The position numbers and the translations under genes are program-made. Below the pieces are notes generated by a model. The model made no database searches and had not been told where the DNA came from. It saw only the letters and a program-made list of their open reading frames with translations. Below, piece after piece: positions 22,140 through 34,036 of a stretch of 64,000 nt of DNA (position 1 is the first letter of the stretch; each line of letters starts with the position of its first letter). This DNA comes from Bugula neritina (lineage: Eukaryota; Bryozoa; Gymnolaemata; Cheilostomatida; Bugulidae): the NCBI GenBank assembly GCA_964035545.1, contig OZ037773.1, positions 1,060,751-1,124,750 of the forward strand, given 5' to 3'.

Positions 22140-23015
22140 TAATGATCAAGTTGGTCTCCTGGCTAGATGCTAGATGCCCTTCTCCGCAAGGGGAGGATAT
22201 ATCTGATGCTGGTTTGGAGATGCTGTCCGACCAGCATTTTGGTAACCAGTCGACTGAACCACCACACAGATGCAAATGCGATGCGAGTGACCACCAGTGA
22301 TGCTTTGGCTTTGCCAGAGGCTCTACTCAAAAAGGCAAACTGGACTACCAGGCGGACGAAGATGTTGGTCCTGGCGATCATCGGAACGTAGACTAATAAG
22401 AAATGGGAAATGCACTTTTATTCCACCATGAAGCGGGTGAGCCTGCACGTGCCACAGCATTTCACAGTGAGCTTTTGCCCCTGTAGCGTCCACAATTTTT
22501 ATAGACGCTATCCTCTGTCATCAAAGGAATCAGCAGTGCCATATCGGCCACTTAGTCGAGGTAGATCAAGACTCCTATGCGCAATTCTGAAACTTGATTC
22601 TCCCCATGTATCCTCCCCATTGAGACGTGAGTCATTGCTGCAGGGGTTTTTCAGTACCCAGCCGATGATAGTAAGCGACTCAAATGCCACTGGTTCTAAC
22701 TATGACCCTGTAGTCTATGTGTTTGATGAAGTACAGACGTGTTCTCTTTGCGTGATGGTAACTCGTGCTGGTCGGTCAGCAGAAGAGTCTACTCAGCCAC
22801 TTCTTTCTCAGTCCTCCCGTACCCTTGCTTTGCGCCGGAAGAGAAGGGAGAAATCAAAAACTACTACAGTCCCTAATGACACAATAGATGCTGAGACATG
22901 TACTAACTTAGAGAAACTACAACGATGCTGCACACAACCGTGTAAGGAGCAGCGAAGGACGACATCGGAACTACCTAGGTTGCAGAAGCTCTTCAACAGA
23001 GGGACTGCTAACTGA
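22140..23015 (+). pseudogene. ORF3-like relic of element H
   Basis: A 201-residue open frame (22410-23015) contains FCPCS near its start, matching the FCPCG of ORF3 in family A. An LLQGFFS...IVSD segment parallels LLAVLSSGFQ...LVSD. A basic RRKRREK run and a coiled-coil-like tail follow. It lies after Pol and before the 3' LTR, as ORF3 does. The N-terminal finger is not visible. The similarity is weak but ordered. Confidence 0.5.
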
Positions 23016-23292
23016 ACAAAACGTACCTAGTGATTGTTTCGGCTCGTGGGCGAGCTCTTACATTATTGCAGAATGCTGATTTTCATTTCTGGTTGTGAGG
23101 CAGTGCATTAATTGTAAACATGTATCATTATACCCTCACTATGGTGGTGCCAGTGCCATGCTTTTATATGCTTATTCTTCTGTGTGTTTCATAATATTTT
23201 AGTTTCATATTTTTGTGTGTGTTTGTCACTATCGTTTCTAATGTCTGGTGGCTTAGTTCTCGGTAACGATGCCTTCTGATAGGTCAGGAGAG

Positions 23293-23425
23293 TGTGGTGA
23301 TTTATGGTATATCGGAAAGGCAACTCTTATAATTACTCTGCTATTCTCATGTGCATCGTCCAGAATACGCTAAGCTACACTAGGCCTTGTACTGCCTACA
23401 TGGTTATGTTATCTCTATGGACATA
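23293..23425 (+). repeat. Truncated 3' LTR of element H
   Basis: It aligns with the first 130 bases of 17606-18044, then similarity stops near 23425. Confidence 0.7.
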
Positions 23426-23722
23426 AATTCACTACAATATGTCAGTTTTGTGTTAATATTTGTCATTGATTTTCTGGTGGATCCGCCTATACAAAAAGTG
23501 ATAAATAACTATTTCTTGCTACTATTCGCAGCAAAGACTGCCAGTGATGCTAAGAAGGGTATCCAGCCACAATTGCCATTTAGCAACATGACGCAAGAAA
23601 ACGAGTCCAATTAGCCTGTTTAAACGCCCTTCACTTTACACAGTGGCAGTTTGTATTTGCTGCAACTACATTTAATGCAATGTATGACTCGGTTTCTTAG
23701 TACCGATTACATTTTATAATAA
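23426..23722. other. Spacer between element H and the Ig gene
   Basis: No coding region was recognised. A short open frame at 23387-23614 overlaps the LTR end and looks fortuitous. Confidence 0.4.
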
Positions 23723-23728
23723 TTTATT
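23723..23728 (-). terminator. Polyadenylation signal of the Ig gene
   Basis: AATAAA on the minus strand, about 40 bases after the stop codon at 23767-23769. Confidence 0.6.
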
Positions 23729-23766
23729 ATAATTCTAGCAATGGATAACAAAAGCATACCTTTTGA

Positions 23767-26700
23767 TTATCTAATCACTCCTAAGACTACTACTGCAACT
23801 ATCACTGCAATGAAAGTAGAAACCATGCCACCTATCAGACCTCCTTTGTTCACAGCAGTTGTAGGGGGTATTGTGGCAGTATCCTTCCACATTATTTCCC
23901 ATTTGATAGTCACTGTCTTTGCTGAAACCGATTTAAAGACATTTTGAAGAAAAAATAAGTTTAAACTTAAAAAACATCTACCACCAACATTAGCAAATTA
24001 GAAAAAAACGTTTACAATTCTCATTCATTTATATAAGTGCTAATTCTTACATAAGCCGTTTTCAGCTGTACATTCAGCTGTTTCTGTTACACCGTTTGTC
24101 CGAGGAACTAGAGTCAGCTTATTGGATGATTCAGTTGTCACAACTCTATTATATGTCCAAGTGAACGTAGAGGGTGGTGGGTTGGCATCCACATGTTGGC
24201 TACAATCTAGTCTAACATCGGGTTGTTCAGGGTTGAGTTCTTTCACAATTGGATCTGGATCATCAGCCTTTCTATCCAAGTCTACAAAAATAAAATTCAT
24301 AGCACAGGGCTGTCTAACAGGAGGCCCCAGGACCGGATGTGGCCCCCAGCCTACATTTATGCGGCTCTCAAAGGCATAACAAATAAAATTATTTTCCACA
24401 CATATATGAATTTGAGAGAAAAACCACCTTTTGAATGTATTATTTATATAAATGCTACAAAATATAGTATGCAGTAACTATTGGGACTATATTTTGTATT
24501 GATAAATAAGACTTTGGAATAAAATATTTGAAAATTACTGACGCTGCGGTACCCAGTTCAAACTAAAGTTTAAAATATGGGTCTTGCCACTGGAATATTC
24601 CTCTTTAGAGGCACTCCCTTTGAAAGGTTGGACACCCCTGGTCTAGCACCTTACATGTCAACTAGAAATTTCACATTTAAAGAGTAGGTATAACTAGAAA
24701 AATATTGATGGTGCTTACTTACACTGTGGTGTGATGGCAACAGTTTGTTCAGTATTCCCTCTCTTCCAGTTAGAGTGTTTCGTATCTGTACAGGATAAAG
24801 TTATCCCAGCTCTGTCTGTCTCTGTGGGAGTATATTTTCCAGCCACTGTGTTACCATTTACCTCTGATAAATAAAACATGTATATGTATACTATTTCTTC
24901 AAAGACTCCCTGCACACTTCACTTATGCAGTACTGAAAGATTCTTATAATAATATGTTAGTTTTCATTTACATACTCTTTTAAGGTTGGATGGTAAAGGT
25001 GAAGGTAAAGGCGACTGAAAATTTGATTTCCATGCAATCAGAAATCCTAAAACATTTTAGCATATACTTGAACAAAATTCATTTTAAAACAGAATGCAAA
25101 TGAAAAGTAACATATATAACAATATTTTAATATTACATAAGTGAAGTGTGTCAGGGCAAGAAAACCACCACAGAAGAAGTAAAAAGTATAAATACAGTCT
25201 ACAAGCACAATTCTATGGTAAATTTGCTCAGGACTCATTTATGCACATTTTCTATTTTCCTGCAATACTTAGAAAAATAAATTGAAAAGATTTTTCTGTT
25301 ACAGTTGCTAAATCAGCCTTGAACCTTCTTTCAGCAAGAAAAATTTAGTTCCAGCTTAAATTTAATAAAAAATTTGACGATATAACAGGCGAGTTAGTTT
25401 GTGGTTGAAGAATAATATTGGTTATTATGTGAGACTGAAAAAAAGACTGTAGACACTTTTTTCGAATCATCTAACTTCTTACATTTCAATCTATTATAGC
25501 AAACTGATTTATAAACTATTGTAAACTCATTAGATAATATTCTTAGACTTTTACAACATTCAAATATTTATATAATTAAATAGGAATACAGTGCTCCCTC
25601 GAAACCTACTGGTCCGATACCCTTATCTGTGACATAGCAGAATACCAGATTTAACTTACAGAACAGTTAAATACCGACATTTTGTCTCTATATACACGCA
25701 TATACATAAGTTACAAAAAGAAAATTCAAGTTCATCTCATGTCCTATGTTACTTTGTCAGGAATGGACAGCTCTGAGATATGAAGGGAGCACTGCATATT
25801 TCATCACTTGTATAACAATAATTAGCTAAACTAAAACCTGGTTTGTTGTTCACTAAATTTAAAATTTAATTTGCTTCTAGTTTTCTAAATAGAAATTTGG
25901 GGAAGCTTGTTGCACAACATTTAGACAGGTATATACTTACTGTATTCATAGACTGACACAGGATCTGCTCCTGTAGAGTTACAATCAAAGGTAAATTCTT
26001 CCCCTTCTATAATAGTTGCTGGTTTATTAAGTGATATGCCAGTTGGAGCAACTGTAGAATAAAGAAATGCACAATATACATTTTCAAATACAGGTGCATT
26101 GATGTATTGTAAATTAGGTTAGGACTGCAGTAAGGGCCGTGTGCTATATCCTGGGTAAATTGTGTCAATAAAAAGTGTAAATTTAAATAGCAAAACTGCA
26201 ACATTCCAAGTCTGCCTATGATAACAGTTATCTGAAACTACATGCCAACCAGATATCCTTATGTGATCCTGAACAGAAAATCTCAAACAAAGGCATAATA
26301 AACTAAAATTTGTCCTCTACCAAACAAGGATAGGAAATATACTATTTTGATTTAACTAACCACCACCATCATGGGAAAAGTTAAAGTTTATCACGTGATC
26401 ATTCCATGAGATACTGAACAGAATTTTTCAACAAAGGCCTAATATAACAATTATTATCCACTATCCATAAAATGCATATCAATCACACTATTTCAATACC
26501 AATAATACCAATCTTGGATACAGTTAAATTTGTCTATGAGGAAGAAGGAGGAAATTAGTTAGAAACTATGAGAAGTTGTACTAGAAACGGCTTAAGTGGT
26601 ATATAAAGGCTATCAGTGACCAACGAAATTAGTTTGAAGTGTTCACCTTTTACTTCCATTGAAACTTTTAAGGAGAAAACTTCTCCCACACCACCTCCTT

Positions 26701-27363
26701 CAAACCCTCTACAGTAGAACTTCCCTTTGAGTGATGAATCAGTTGCAGTGAGTTGTACAGAAAGAGTGAACCCTTCAGGTTTACCAACTGAGTTACAGTC
26801 TGCATGGCTGACTCCAGAACCTTCTATTCCAGAGACAGTAATAATCTCTGGAGTTGATGAACTCCGCCATACTGTCTCATCCTCAGAATTTGGAATACAT
26901 CCACTTTGATAGATTGTACTGTCTCCATCAGCTTCATATCGTAACTGTAAAGTTCTCAGATCAGTATAACCAGATGCTTCACATGTGAATGTTATATTCT
27001 CATCTTTATAGAAGTCAGGTGAGCTTGTAGTACTGTAGTTCATCTCTGTAGATGGTTGACCTAAACATATGTCATTTTAATAGTTTAGCTCAATACTAAT
27101 CCAATTGTGGAAATGAAAAGAAGAATTTTGGCCAACTCATTCAGACTTTTATGTGACACTGCCATCACAAGAAAGGAACATCTACAAGTTGTGTGAGCAT
27201 AAAAATCATAAGTAAAAGGAATAGAAATGTGGTTACCAACATTCATTTAAAAGTAAGAACCAGACTTATCAATCACTGAAAATTTATTCAGAAATATTCA
27301 CTTACCAATTGTGTAGCTAAATAGTATTAATACTTTAAAAATGGTTATCCAGGGAAGTTTCAT
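23767..27363 (-). CDS. Three-Ig-domain single-pass membrane protein, six exons
   Basis: Coding exons are 27306-27363, 26647-27060, 25941-26051, 24723-24863, 24051-24281 and 23767-23921. Every junction has GT-AG borders, all introns are phase 1, and the joined frame of 369 residues has no stop. Residues 1-20 form a signal peptide (MKLPWITIFKVLILF core). Ig domain 1 (about 35-157, one exon) has Cys46 and Cys136 with the KGKFYC pattern and two extra Cys (74, 108). Ig domain 2 (158-241, two exons) has Cys181 and Cys219. Ig domain 3 (242-328, two exons) has Cys268 and Cys312. A membrane helix spans residues 347-368 and leaves a single cytoplasmic Arg. It is probably a cell-surface adhesion or recognition protein; with no tail it would need a partner to signal. 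The family is not identified. Confidence 0.85.
24305..24640. mobile_element. hAT-type MITE in an intron of the Ig gene
   Basis: The left end CAGGGCTGTCTAACAGGAGG and the reverse complement of the right end, CAGGGGTGTCCAACC, are imperfect inverted repeats of the well-known hAT (Charlie/SPIN-like) pattern. The 8-bp flanks TCATAGCA and GTCTAGCA match at six of eight positions. It lies 23 bases from the acceptor of exon 5. Confidence 0.65.
25589..25794. mobile_element. Tc1/mariner (pogo-like) MITE in an intron
   Basis: CAGTGCTCCCTCGAAACCT at the left matches the reverse complement of the right end, CAGTGCTCCCTTCATATCT. The left flank is TA; the right flank is CA, a likely mutated TA. About 206 bp, no ORF. 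Confidence 0.6.
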
Positions 27364-28145
27364 ATTCCTGAAAATAACAAATAACACTAAATAGTATAAA
27401 TACTGGCCTGCATACTTAAATATATATTAGCTATAAAAACCAGCTAGGAAAAAATACTGGATAAAGAAATGTTATAAAATTAAAGAAATTCATAAAAGCA
27501 AATGCCATCATTATGATGAATGAAGTTAACAGCTGGAAATGTAGAAACTGCCTACAAATGAGAACCAGTGAATTAGTGTGTGCAACAGACAGCAGGGTGG
27601 CCAGAATCATCTTGAGGTCACAGCAAATCAAAGCAAGCCAAGTCACTGGCTAACCAAGTTAGGTTTAGCGGATTGAAAACAATGACTGGAAAGAAAATAG
27701 ATTGAATAGATTTCAAAGTTGGATAAGTTAGTTTTAATTTCAACTATTTTGAAATTTATGTCTATCTACATAAATAGATTTACTGAAAACAATGATGAAG
27801 TTAAATTTAATATGTCATGCAATGCATTTCTCTACATGAATATTCTAAAGAGGAAAAGTTTTATTACAAGTAATTCAAACCTGCAAGCCTAATAAAGTGA
27901 TATGTATATAAATCTAGTGTCAATTACAGACAAAAATAATCCAGTATCTATCTACAGTCATTATAATATCTATAAAATAACATGACTCTTTGTATGAGAA
28001 GAACAAGATGTAGTGTTGTCTTTAGTAAAATCAAATCTTTATTGTGAGTAGAATGGGTAGTCTGTATCAGGTGAGCTCCAGTGGCAGACTGAATCTACAC
28101 TGAGAGCTCATCTGCTTTTATACACAAAAATTCACAGTCCAGAAC
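27364..28145. other. 5' side of the Ig gene and spacer
   Basis: AT-rich. It should contain the promoter and 5' untranslated region of the Ig gene, but I see no clear TATA box or initiator. Confidence 0.35.
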
Positions 28146-28240
28146 AGGGATGGGCAAATGTTTTTGAAATGGGGCCGGTGACAGGGCAATTGTGGGTGGG
28201 CCGGCCAGGTCTTTTTTATCTGGCTGCCTGGTAGTCCGGG
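28146..28240. mobile_element. hAT-like terminal fragment
   Basis: CAGGGATGGGCAAATGTTTT followed by GGGGCCGG-rich sequence looks like one end of a hAT-type MITE. A second end was not found. Confidence 0.35.
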
Positions 28241-28349
28241 ATCATTGCCTCACCATGCCAAAGCTATCTGTATAGGCCGGGCAATAGTTGGTTCGATTGC
28301 GGTCGAGGTAGCGCTAGCTCTGATCAGCTGGGTAGATAGCAGGGTGGTA

Positions 28350-29480
28350 GCTTTATCTTTCATCTCCTGAGTTAGGTCCAAGCAGTTCATTGATGTGGGG
28401 TATCGCCGCATACTTCGGCCAACACGACCCGAAAAAGCTGGGTGACTGTTGGCCATGTGACTGTGCCGGTCTGAGGGTTGTGCTTCTGGAGTCGTCCTGT
28501 ACTGTCAGGGGCATTCCGGATCCGAGGCTCAAAGTTTTTACCCATATTGGGTGTACCACTCCTCTGTGGGGACATCTCCAGGCGTCCCTCGTGGTAGTCG
28601 GCCAAATATCTAGGTGGCCTCCTACTCCTCTGGATTCTTTCAAAGGTGGCTGATCTTGTACCCTTGGTGGCTCCTTAGGTGTTGTGGGTGGGGGCCCCCA
28701 CTGCCACCCGCGTCAGGGGTGGGAATGTCCTCCACTGGTGAGGGTGCTGGTTTTGGGGCCTGCTGCAATGGATGGTCTGGTCGCGGGGGTGGCTCCAGCT
28801 CAGAGTCAGGTTCTGGCCTCTTACAAAGATCACCACCTTTCGGGTTGGGTCACTTTCCCTCCAACGTTGGGTTGACGATTGGGCTTCAAGAGGGGTGAAG
28901 CTTGTCTTACTGCGTCTAGACTATCCTGGTATGGTATCAGGGGCTGCTCACTCTGAACTGATACTTGCCCTAGCATTCCAAACAATACATGTGGTTGGGT
29001 AGCCCCTCCACCACACAGTAGGAACCCAATATCTTGGGCTAAAGCTTAGCCGGTTGTCCACATAGCCTACAATAGGTCACCATCCAGACCCAGTCCTCTG
29101 CTTGGTATAGGGGGAGCTACTCGAAGTGTTCCGCCCGCATCTGCCATTGCTTCTTCCGCAAAGCAGCATGGGCCTTGCCCTTGATCTTTACCAGCTTCTC
29201 CATGTACTAATGTACTGGGGACTCGGGAGCTGGAACACGGTATTTCAGATGATCCGGAACCCGTGTTTGCCGGCAAAGCATCATCAAGTTTGAGGTCCCC
29301 TCCGTGCTGGATTGTGGTGTGCTACGGTAAGCTCGCATGATCTGAGGCAGCACCGCGTCCCCAGGAGATAAGTTGCAAGGGGCAGAGAGGATGATCCCAC
29401 AATCGGGGAGCCCGCCTGTCGGCCTGGTCGCTTTGCAACTCGGTCACCGTAGCCTGCAGGCCCTTCACTATGTTCATCAA
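28350..29480 (-). pseudogene. Gypsy Pol C-terminal relic
   Basis: Minus-strand pieces in order match the end of family A and C Pol: an MRAYRSTP-like stretch near 29330, TRVPDHLKYRVP near 29265, a KKQWQMRAE and LPLYQAEDWVWMV stretch near 29110, then a Pro-rich tail (28690-28830) and an LADYHEGRLE segment. Frameshifts and stops are many. No LTR was found, so only a fragment survives. A 75-residue frame at 29322-29549 may be a coiled-coil piece of the same relic. Confidence 0.65.
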
Positions 29481-29756
29481 CATGGTGAGCTGCGATGGCT
29501 CCGGCGATTTAGTAGTCCGTGACACTAGTAAAACTAAATGTATTTTCAATGTGTCTGTTGGAGCACATCAGTTGTAACTGCAAGAGTGATTATTATTAAA
29601 TTATTATTGTTAGCTACTTTATCAGCAATACTCTGTTATAATTTAAATAGTAATGCTATAGCTCAATCACAATTGTATGTGTTAAATGAGTAAATATTAT
29701 TGCAGTATTTTCACGAGGAGATCTAGTCGGGGAGTCCTGCGTTTCTGTTTGAGAGG

Positions 29757-30005
29757 CTAAAGGCCAAGCTGCGAACATGGGTCGGTAACACTTTCTCGTC
29801 CCTTTAATCCAGCAATAAAGCTTACTGCCTTGTGCTCTAACATTTCCAGAAACTCAGTGTCTTTAGCTAATGTTGGATCCCATACGATATCTACGTACTC
29901 AAAAATGGGACGGATTAGTGTAGGCCAGTAGCTTACCTTCTCTGGGGGCATCATGTAGAACATGTTTAATTGCTCCCAGAATTTTTGAGGCCTTTTCCTT
30001 TTCAA
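29757..30005 (-). pseudogene. LINE reverse transcriptase C-terminal fragment
   Basis: The 82-residue frame has the pattern LIRPIFEYVDIVWDPTLAKD, then a LEHKAVSFIAG stretch and a final LGL. This is typical of the region just after the reverse transcriptase of non-LTR retrotransposons (Y-x-x-L-x-R-P-x-x-E-Y-x-x-x-V-W-D-P). The rest of the LINE is absent. Confidence 0.75.
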
Positions 30006-30385
30006 ATGTAATATGATTGCTGTAGTGGTAATTTAATAATTACATTCAGTGGCTAGCTTTGGCTGGCATACGATATTGGCTGTCTGCATAATATGGAATA
30101 TTATTGTTATCTGTATAAACTTCAGACTGCCATTGTCCTACCAGCAGACAGTCCATATTATTAAGGTGAATAGATGAATAGACACATTGCCGTTTAGTAT
30201 TGCAACAGCTTGACTTTACTGCTTATGATTTGGATTACATAATCCTCAATGACTAAGATCATAAATACTTTCAATTCATAACTCTGCTGTCTAGAAACCA
30301 GAGTTTGACGACCTGCAGTAATATAGTTATATTGGTGAGTGTGGTGTATGTGTGGCTTGAATGAAAATGAAAAGTATAAAAGGGA
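30006..30385. other. Spacer, nothing recognised
   Basis: AT-rich sequence without a supported gene or repeat. Confidence 0.35.
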
Positions 30386-30601
30386 GTGTGTATGAGAGAA
30401 CGAGAGGAAAGAGAGAGGAGAGATAGAGTGAATGAAGAGATTGAAGATTGTGCAGAATGCATTAAGCTATATGAGCGAGTGCTAGCCCACTTGAGACTTG
30501 ACAATACCCCTACAAACAAATACCTCTACAGACTGATGGGAGCTGGAGTCACCTCGCAGCCAAGCGACCTGTGCCTGTATGCTGGACTCGAGCTCACCTG
30601 A
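30386..30601 (+). CDS. Unassigned 71-residue ORF
   Basis: An open frame rich in Glu and Arg at the start (MREREERERRDR run), then a helical CAECIKLYERVLAHL stretch. No family is recognised. It begins in a purine-rich GAGAGAAC repeat tract, so the charged N-terminus may be a low-complexity artefact. It has no visible partner genes or splice signals. Confidence 0.15.
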   Translation: MCMREREERERRDRVNEEIEDCAECIKLYERVLAHLRLDNTPTNKYLYRLMGAGVTSQPSDLCLYAGLELT

Positions 30602-31699
30602 AGGCTACAACCCAATTATATTATTCGGTGAGATGCAATAGCTGAAAACTCCATATCCCGATATAACATGATGATCCGATTTAAGGTTTGACTGCATTAA
30701 AATTCCCAAGTATGTTGTTGAGTCTCCCTAATTTATCTTTACTTTACCTAGCTTGTACAGAGGTTTGTAATTTCGATAGGAATACGAAATTGAATATGAA
30801 TAACTATACCTAATTATAACTATAACTATAAGTCAATAACTATTAGCACTACTACTGGAATTGTGATTGTATTTATAATAATTATCACCATCACAATCAA
30901 TATTATTACCACAATGAACATCTTAATCAAAAATATAACATCATTACTACAGTTTTAGTTTATTATTATCTCAGTTGAGGTAGCACTTCCGCAGCAACTG
31001 AAATGCCTATAGAGAGGGAAGCCTCTTGTGACAACTTATAATAATATTACACCAGAGTTAGCGCTTGTAGTTGTACTTGTTACATTTACAGCAATTGCTG
31101 TTTGATCAGTAATCATAATGAGTAATTGCAATCAGTTATTCATATATCATATATGATATAATGATTCATTACTATTCAAATGGTGATCATAATATTATTA
31201 TTAATCATAATGACAATCATAATGGATAATAAATATAAACTTCAATATGATAATGATTGAAATTTAAATGTGAAAATCAAAAAGAAAATCAAAATCAAAT
31301 AATATCATTATTAAATTTAAATCAAAATGTCATTTGTCCTTGAAATTGAATTTGACGAAAAATATTTAAACTCATATTCAAATTTAAAGTAGTAATAAAT
31401 TTGTATACGTTTACGTATTTTATGACAGCTTGAGCTTCCACGCACTACTATACTAGTGCAACACACCAATCAACAACTAAACATAGTCACTAACTGTAAA
31501 GTGAGCACTTAACATAATTAATTCAAGTAGTAAAAATAGCATAGTGTAATGAATACCTAATAGTTGGTCGAGAATTCAGTGTTGCGTTTAGTATAACGTT
31601 TCATTTAAATAAGTTATCGCATCGCTTGATTCCCGCCTACGCAACGACTGCTAGTTGTATTAATTAGATAGCAGCACGCCCTCGCCCATTGGCTGTGGT
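30602..31699. other. Very AT-rich DNA, nothing recognised
   Basis: Runs of ATAATNATTATTA-like sequence with no ORF over 60 codons. Possibly decayed repeat or the distal part of the LTR that follows. Confidence 0.4.
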
Positions 31700-32142
31700 T
31701 TGACGCTTTAGCAGCCCGGATGTTCGTTGCAGACTGAACCTACAGCTAGTAGAATAGTAGCGCTCTAGCAATGCAAGTTTCATCGCATCAATAACAATCA
31801 AATTTAATATGATATAATTATTAAAATGTAAATCAATTTGAATTGTGCATCAACAACACACGCGAATCTGCTTCTTCTAGCTCACTGTCACATGGTGCAA
31901 TTGTAGTAATTCGTGCAATTACTGTGCGTGAGTTCCTAGCTTGTAATTATGACTTGGTTATCCACCGCAATATAGGGCTTTTGATAAAATTAGAAAAGAT
32001 TTATTTATAAGTACATACTAATAAAGAGTATAAGAAAACACACGGGTTAAAGGATTACATCTTTCTGTTACTAGTTCCCTCTCTCTACTAACTACTCTCG
32101 TTACGCATCACTAGGGGTTATCACCTGACGCACTCCTAATTG
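31700..32142 (-). mobile_element. Gypsy LTR relic split by copy 3 (left part)
   Basis: With copy 3 removed this joins 47132-47176, which starts as an LTR beside a hairpin and polypurine tract. The stretch 31893-31935 is related to the element G LTR (blocks AGTAATTG and AATTAC). An AATAAAGAG lies near 32020. The left limit is uncertain. Confidence 0.45.
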
Positions 32143-32341
32143 TGTGGTGGCTCGTGGAGCTACCAGCAGCACAACATGTAGGGTCGCGTAATTGACCCGG
32201 AACAATGGATAGCCAATTAGCGTGTTTGATAGTTAGCAGCAATTATTGTTTCCCGCTGCTAACTCAGTCGAAGTTAGAGTGCTGAATAGACTAGATGTGT
32301 AAATTGTCAGATGTATTTGTATCGTTTTTATAATGTATTAT
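32143..32341 (+). repeat. 5' LTR of copy 3, first part
   Basis: It begins TGTGGTGGCTCG and matches 46825-47023. It ends at the TTAT target duplication of copy 2. Confidence 0.92.
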
Positions 32342-32646
32342 TGTTATGTTTTTCAGATTTAGGGTTGATGTGCTATCCAGAGGGTCTATTTATTTGCTAT
32401 AGAACTGCACCAGGATAAGTCGAGTGAACGAGTATATTTTACACACAATTATACATTATAAAAACGATACATTATATTCAAACAAGTTACACATCTAATC
32501 TATTTCACACTCTAGCTTCGACTGAGTTAACAGCGGGAAACTACACTTGCTGCTAACTATCAACTACGCTAATTGGCTATTCATTGTTCCGGGTCAATTA
32601 CGCGACCTTACATGTTGTGCTGCTGGTAGTTCCACGAACCACCACA
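32342..32646 (-). repeat. 3' LTR of copy 2
   Basis: Two base differences from 39542-39846. The hairpin and polypurine tract are adjacent at 32647. Confidence 0.94.
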
Positions 32647-32677
32647 CCGCCCCCACCAGCAGAAAGCCATCTTTCTG
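32647..32677 (-). promoter_or_regulatory. Hairpin plus polypurine tract, copy 2
   Basis: On the minus strand CAGAAAG-ATGG-CTTTCTG then CTGGTGGGGGCGG abuts the LTR. Confidence 0.82.
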
Positions 32678-32934
32678 ATATATATAAAAAAAAACATTCA
32701 TTAGTAACCGCATACATCAGTGGACAAAATAACACATAATATACAGGAAGAGACATAATAATAGACAGAGTCATCATAACGATCCGTTGCATACAATTGG
32801 CCAGCTGTAGATAGACGAGGAATACTAGCTAGCTGTGGTGTTAGACAGGGGATAACCTGTTAAGCAGTTAAACATTTGCATGACATCTTGGTTTCTCCCA
32901 AGATGTGAAGTTGCGGAGTATTCTGGGTAGCCAA

Positions 32935-33795
32935 CTAGAGTCCTTGTTGGGCACGCCTGTGCTTGGCTTGGCATGTACGCAGTTTCCGTTTCATACGGCA
33001 TACGGATCCCTTTAGCTGGAAGAGTCCTGTTGTAGTGTTAAGTAGATCCGGTGCCAGCTGGGTGAATTCTTCTTGTAATCGTAGGAGGCGTTCTTCTACC
33101 GTGGCTAGGCGGACTGGGTCTGGGGACGGTGTCCGTCTGCGGCGCACGGGTGGGCTGGGGGACCTGGTTCGTCTCTTCGTCGGGGTAGGGGAGATCTCTC
33201 CTTCTTCTGGATGTGTAATTTCCTCTGGGGTGTATGTAATTTGAGGGCGGTCAGACACCAACGGGGATTGTTGGCGGGCGTTGTCTAACACACGTTGGAA
33301 CCCCGAGGACAGAACGGCTAACAGCATGGCCTTCTTCACCAGAGGTCGTATAAGTGTGAGGAACTCCGGGTATAACTTAGCGTCGACCACGTAGTTTTCT
33401 CCAGGGAAACAGCCCGTCGCTCGATGTCTGGTGACGGGGTAGGGATATACATCATTGTACCCGCAGGGGCAGAATGTTAGTAGGAGATGAGCATTGACGT
33501 GTAGTTTAAGGGAGCGGTGAGAGGCACAATCTTCACCACAGATCTGGCATCTCGTCCGTCCTCTGGACCCCCAGGCCGTTTCTATTTCTTCTTCTGTTTG
33601 TGGAGACACTCACCGCCAACGGCGGCGTAGTGGCTCAGGCCGGTCACCACTAGCATACTCCTCCGGATACGGAGCGGGAAGTGTTCTATCCCGTGCCCTG
33701 GTTGTAGCGGGTCGAGTGTAATCTGAAAAAGTTTCAACAGCGTTAGTACAGTACACTGCCGTGTTGTCAGCTTGAATAGCTTGGCAACTCCTAAT
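32935..33795 (-). pseudogene. ORF3 of copy 2, start lost and one stop
   Basis: From 33609 down to 32935 the frame is open and carries the C-x2-C-x12-H-x3-H finger, the C-x-C-x12-H-x4-C block, an Arg/Ser/Pro stretch (KRRTRSPSPPVRRRRTPSP) and a heptad-like, then basic, C-terminus (VEERLLRLQEEF). Two changes separate it from expression: the ATG seen in copies 1 and 3 is ATT here (33793-33795), and a TGG became TGA just before 33609. The long remaining frame shows that the protein region was under selection until recently. It could bind RNA or DNA; the function is unknown. Confidence 0.75.
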
Positions 33796-33987
33796 TCAGT
33801 TACCTCGTAGAGATTTATGGTAGTGAATAGTCAGATAGAACACGTATTGCAATGAGATTATAACAATCTCTAAGTCAAACTGAGTTCTTACTACGGTATT
33901 TCACTAACCTATCTCCAGCTCGATTGACTCAGTGAGTCAGAGCTGAGCGATGCAATCTAGTTTCGTATTAAGATATAGTTAACTCAC
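33723..33987 (-). other. Candidate intron between pol and ORF3, copy 2
   Basis: Donor GGGG|GTGAGT at 33987 and acceptor CTTTTTCAG at 33723 on the minus strand, 265 bp. Same positions and phase as in copies 1 and 3. Confidence 0.5.
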
Positions 33988-34036
33988 CCCACGATCTGTT
34001 GTCGTAAGACATACTGAATGTGTGAAATGGTTTGAA

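Larger units (their letters stand above)
17606..23425 (+). mobile_element. Decayed Ty3/gypsy element H
   Basis: A 439-bp 5' LTR (17606-18044) starts TGTGGTGATTTATG and ends GAACA. A related but truncated 3' LTR starts at 23293 with TGTGGTGATTTATGG, after a purine-rich GGTCAGGAGAG. Between them lie remnants of gag, protease, reverse transcriptase, RNase H, the integrase end and ORF3, in order. The degenerate primer site (18046, TGGTGGCAC) follows one base after the LTR. Gag and Pol resemble family C. It carries many stops and has lost the integrase core. Confidence 0.85.

Noticed and set aside
22163-22381. Minus-strand 72-codon frame in element H
   Set aside because: Antisense shadow of the ORF3-like relic; no protein-like signature.
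23741-23947. Plus-strand 68-codon frame
   Set aside because: It is the antisense of the last exon of the Ig gene.
32935-33795. ORF3 as a retroviral envelope gene
   Set aside because: No signal peptide, no furin-like site, no membrane helix; fingers and coiled coil instead.
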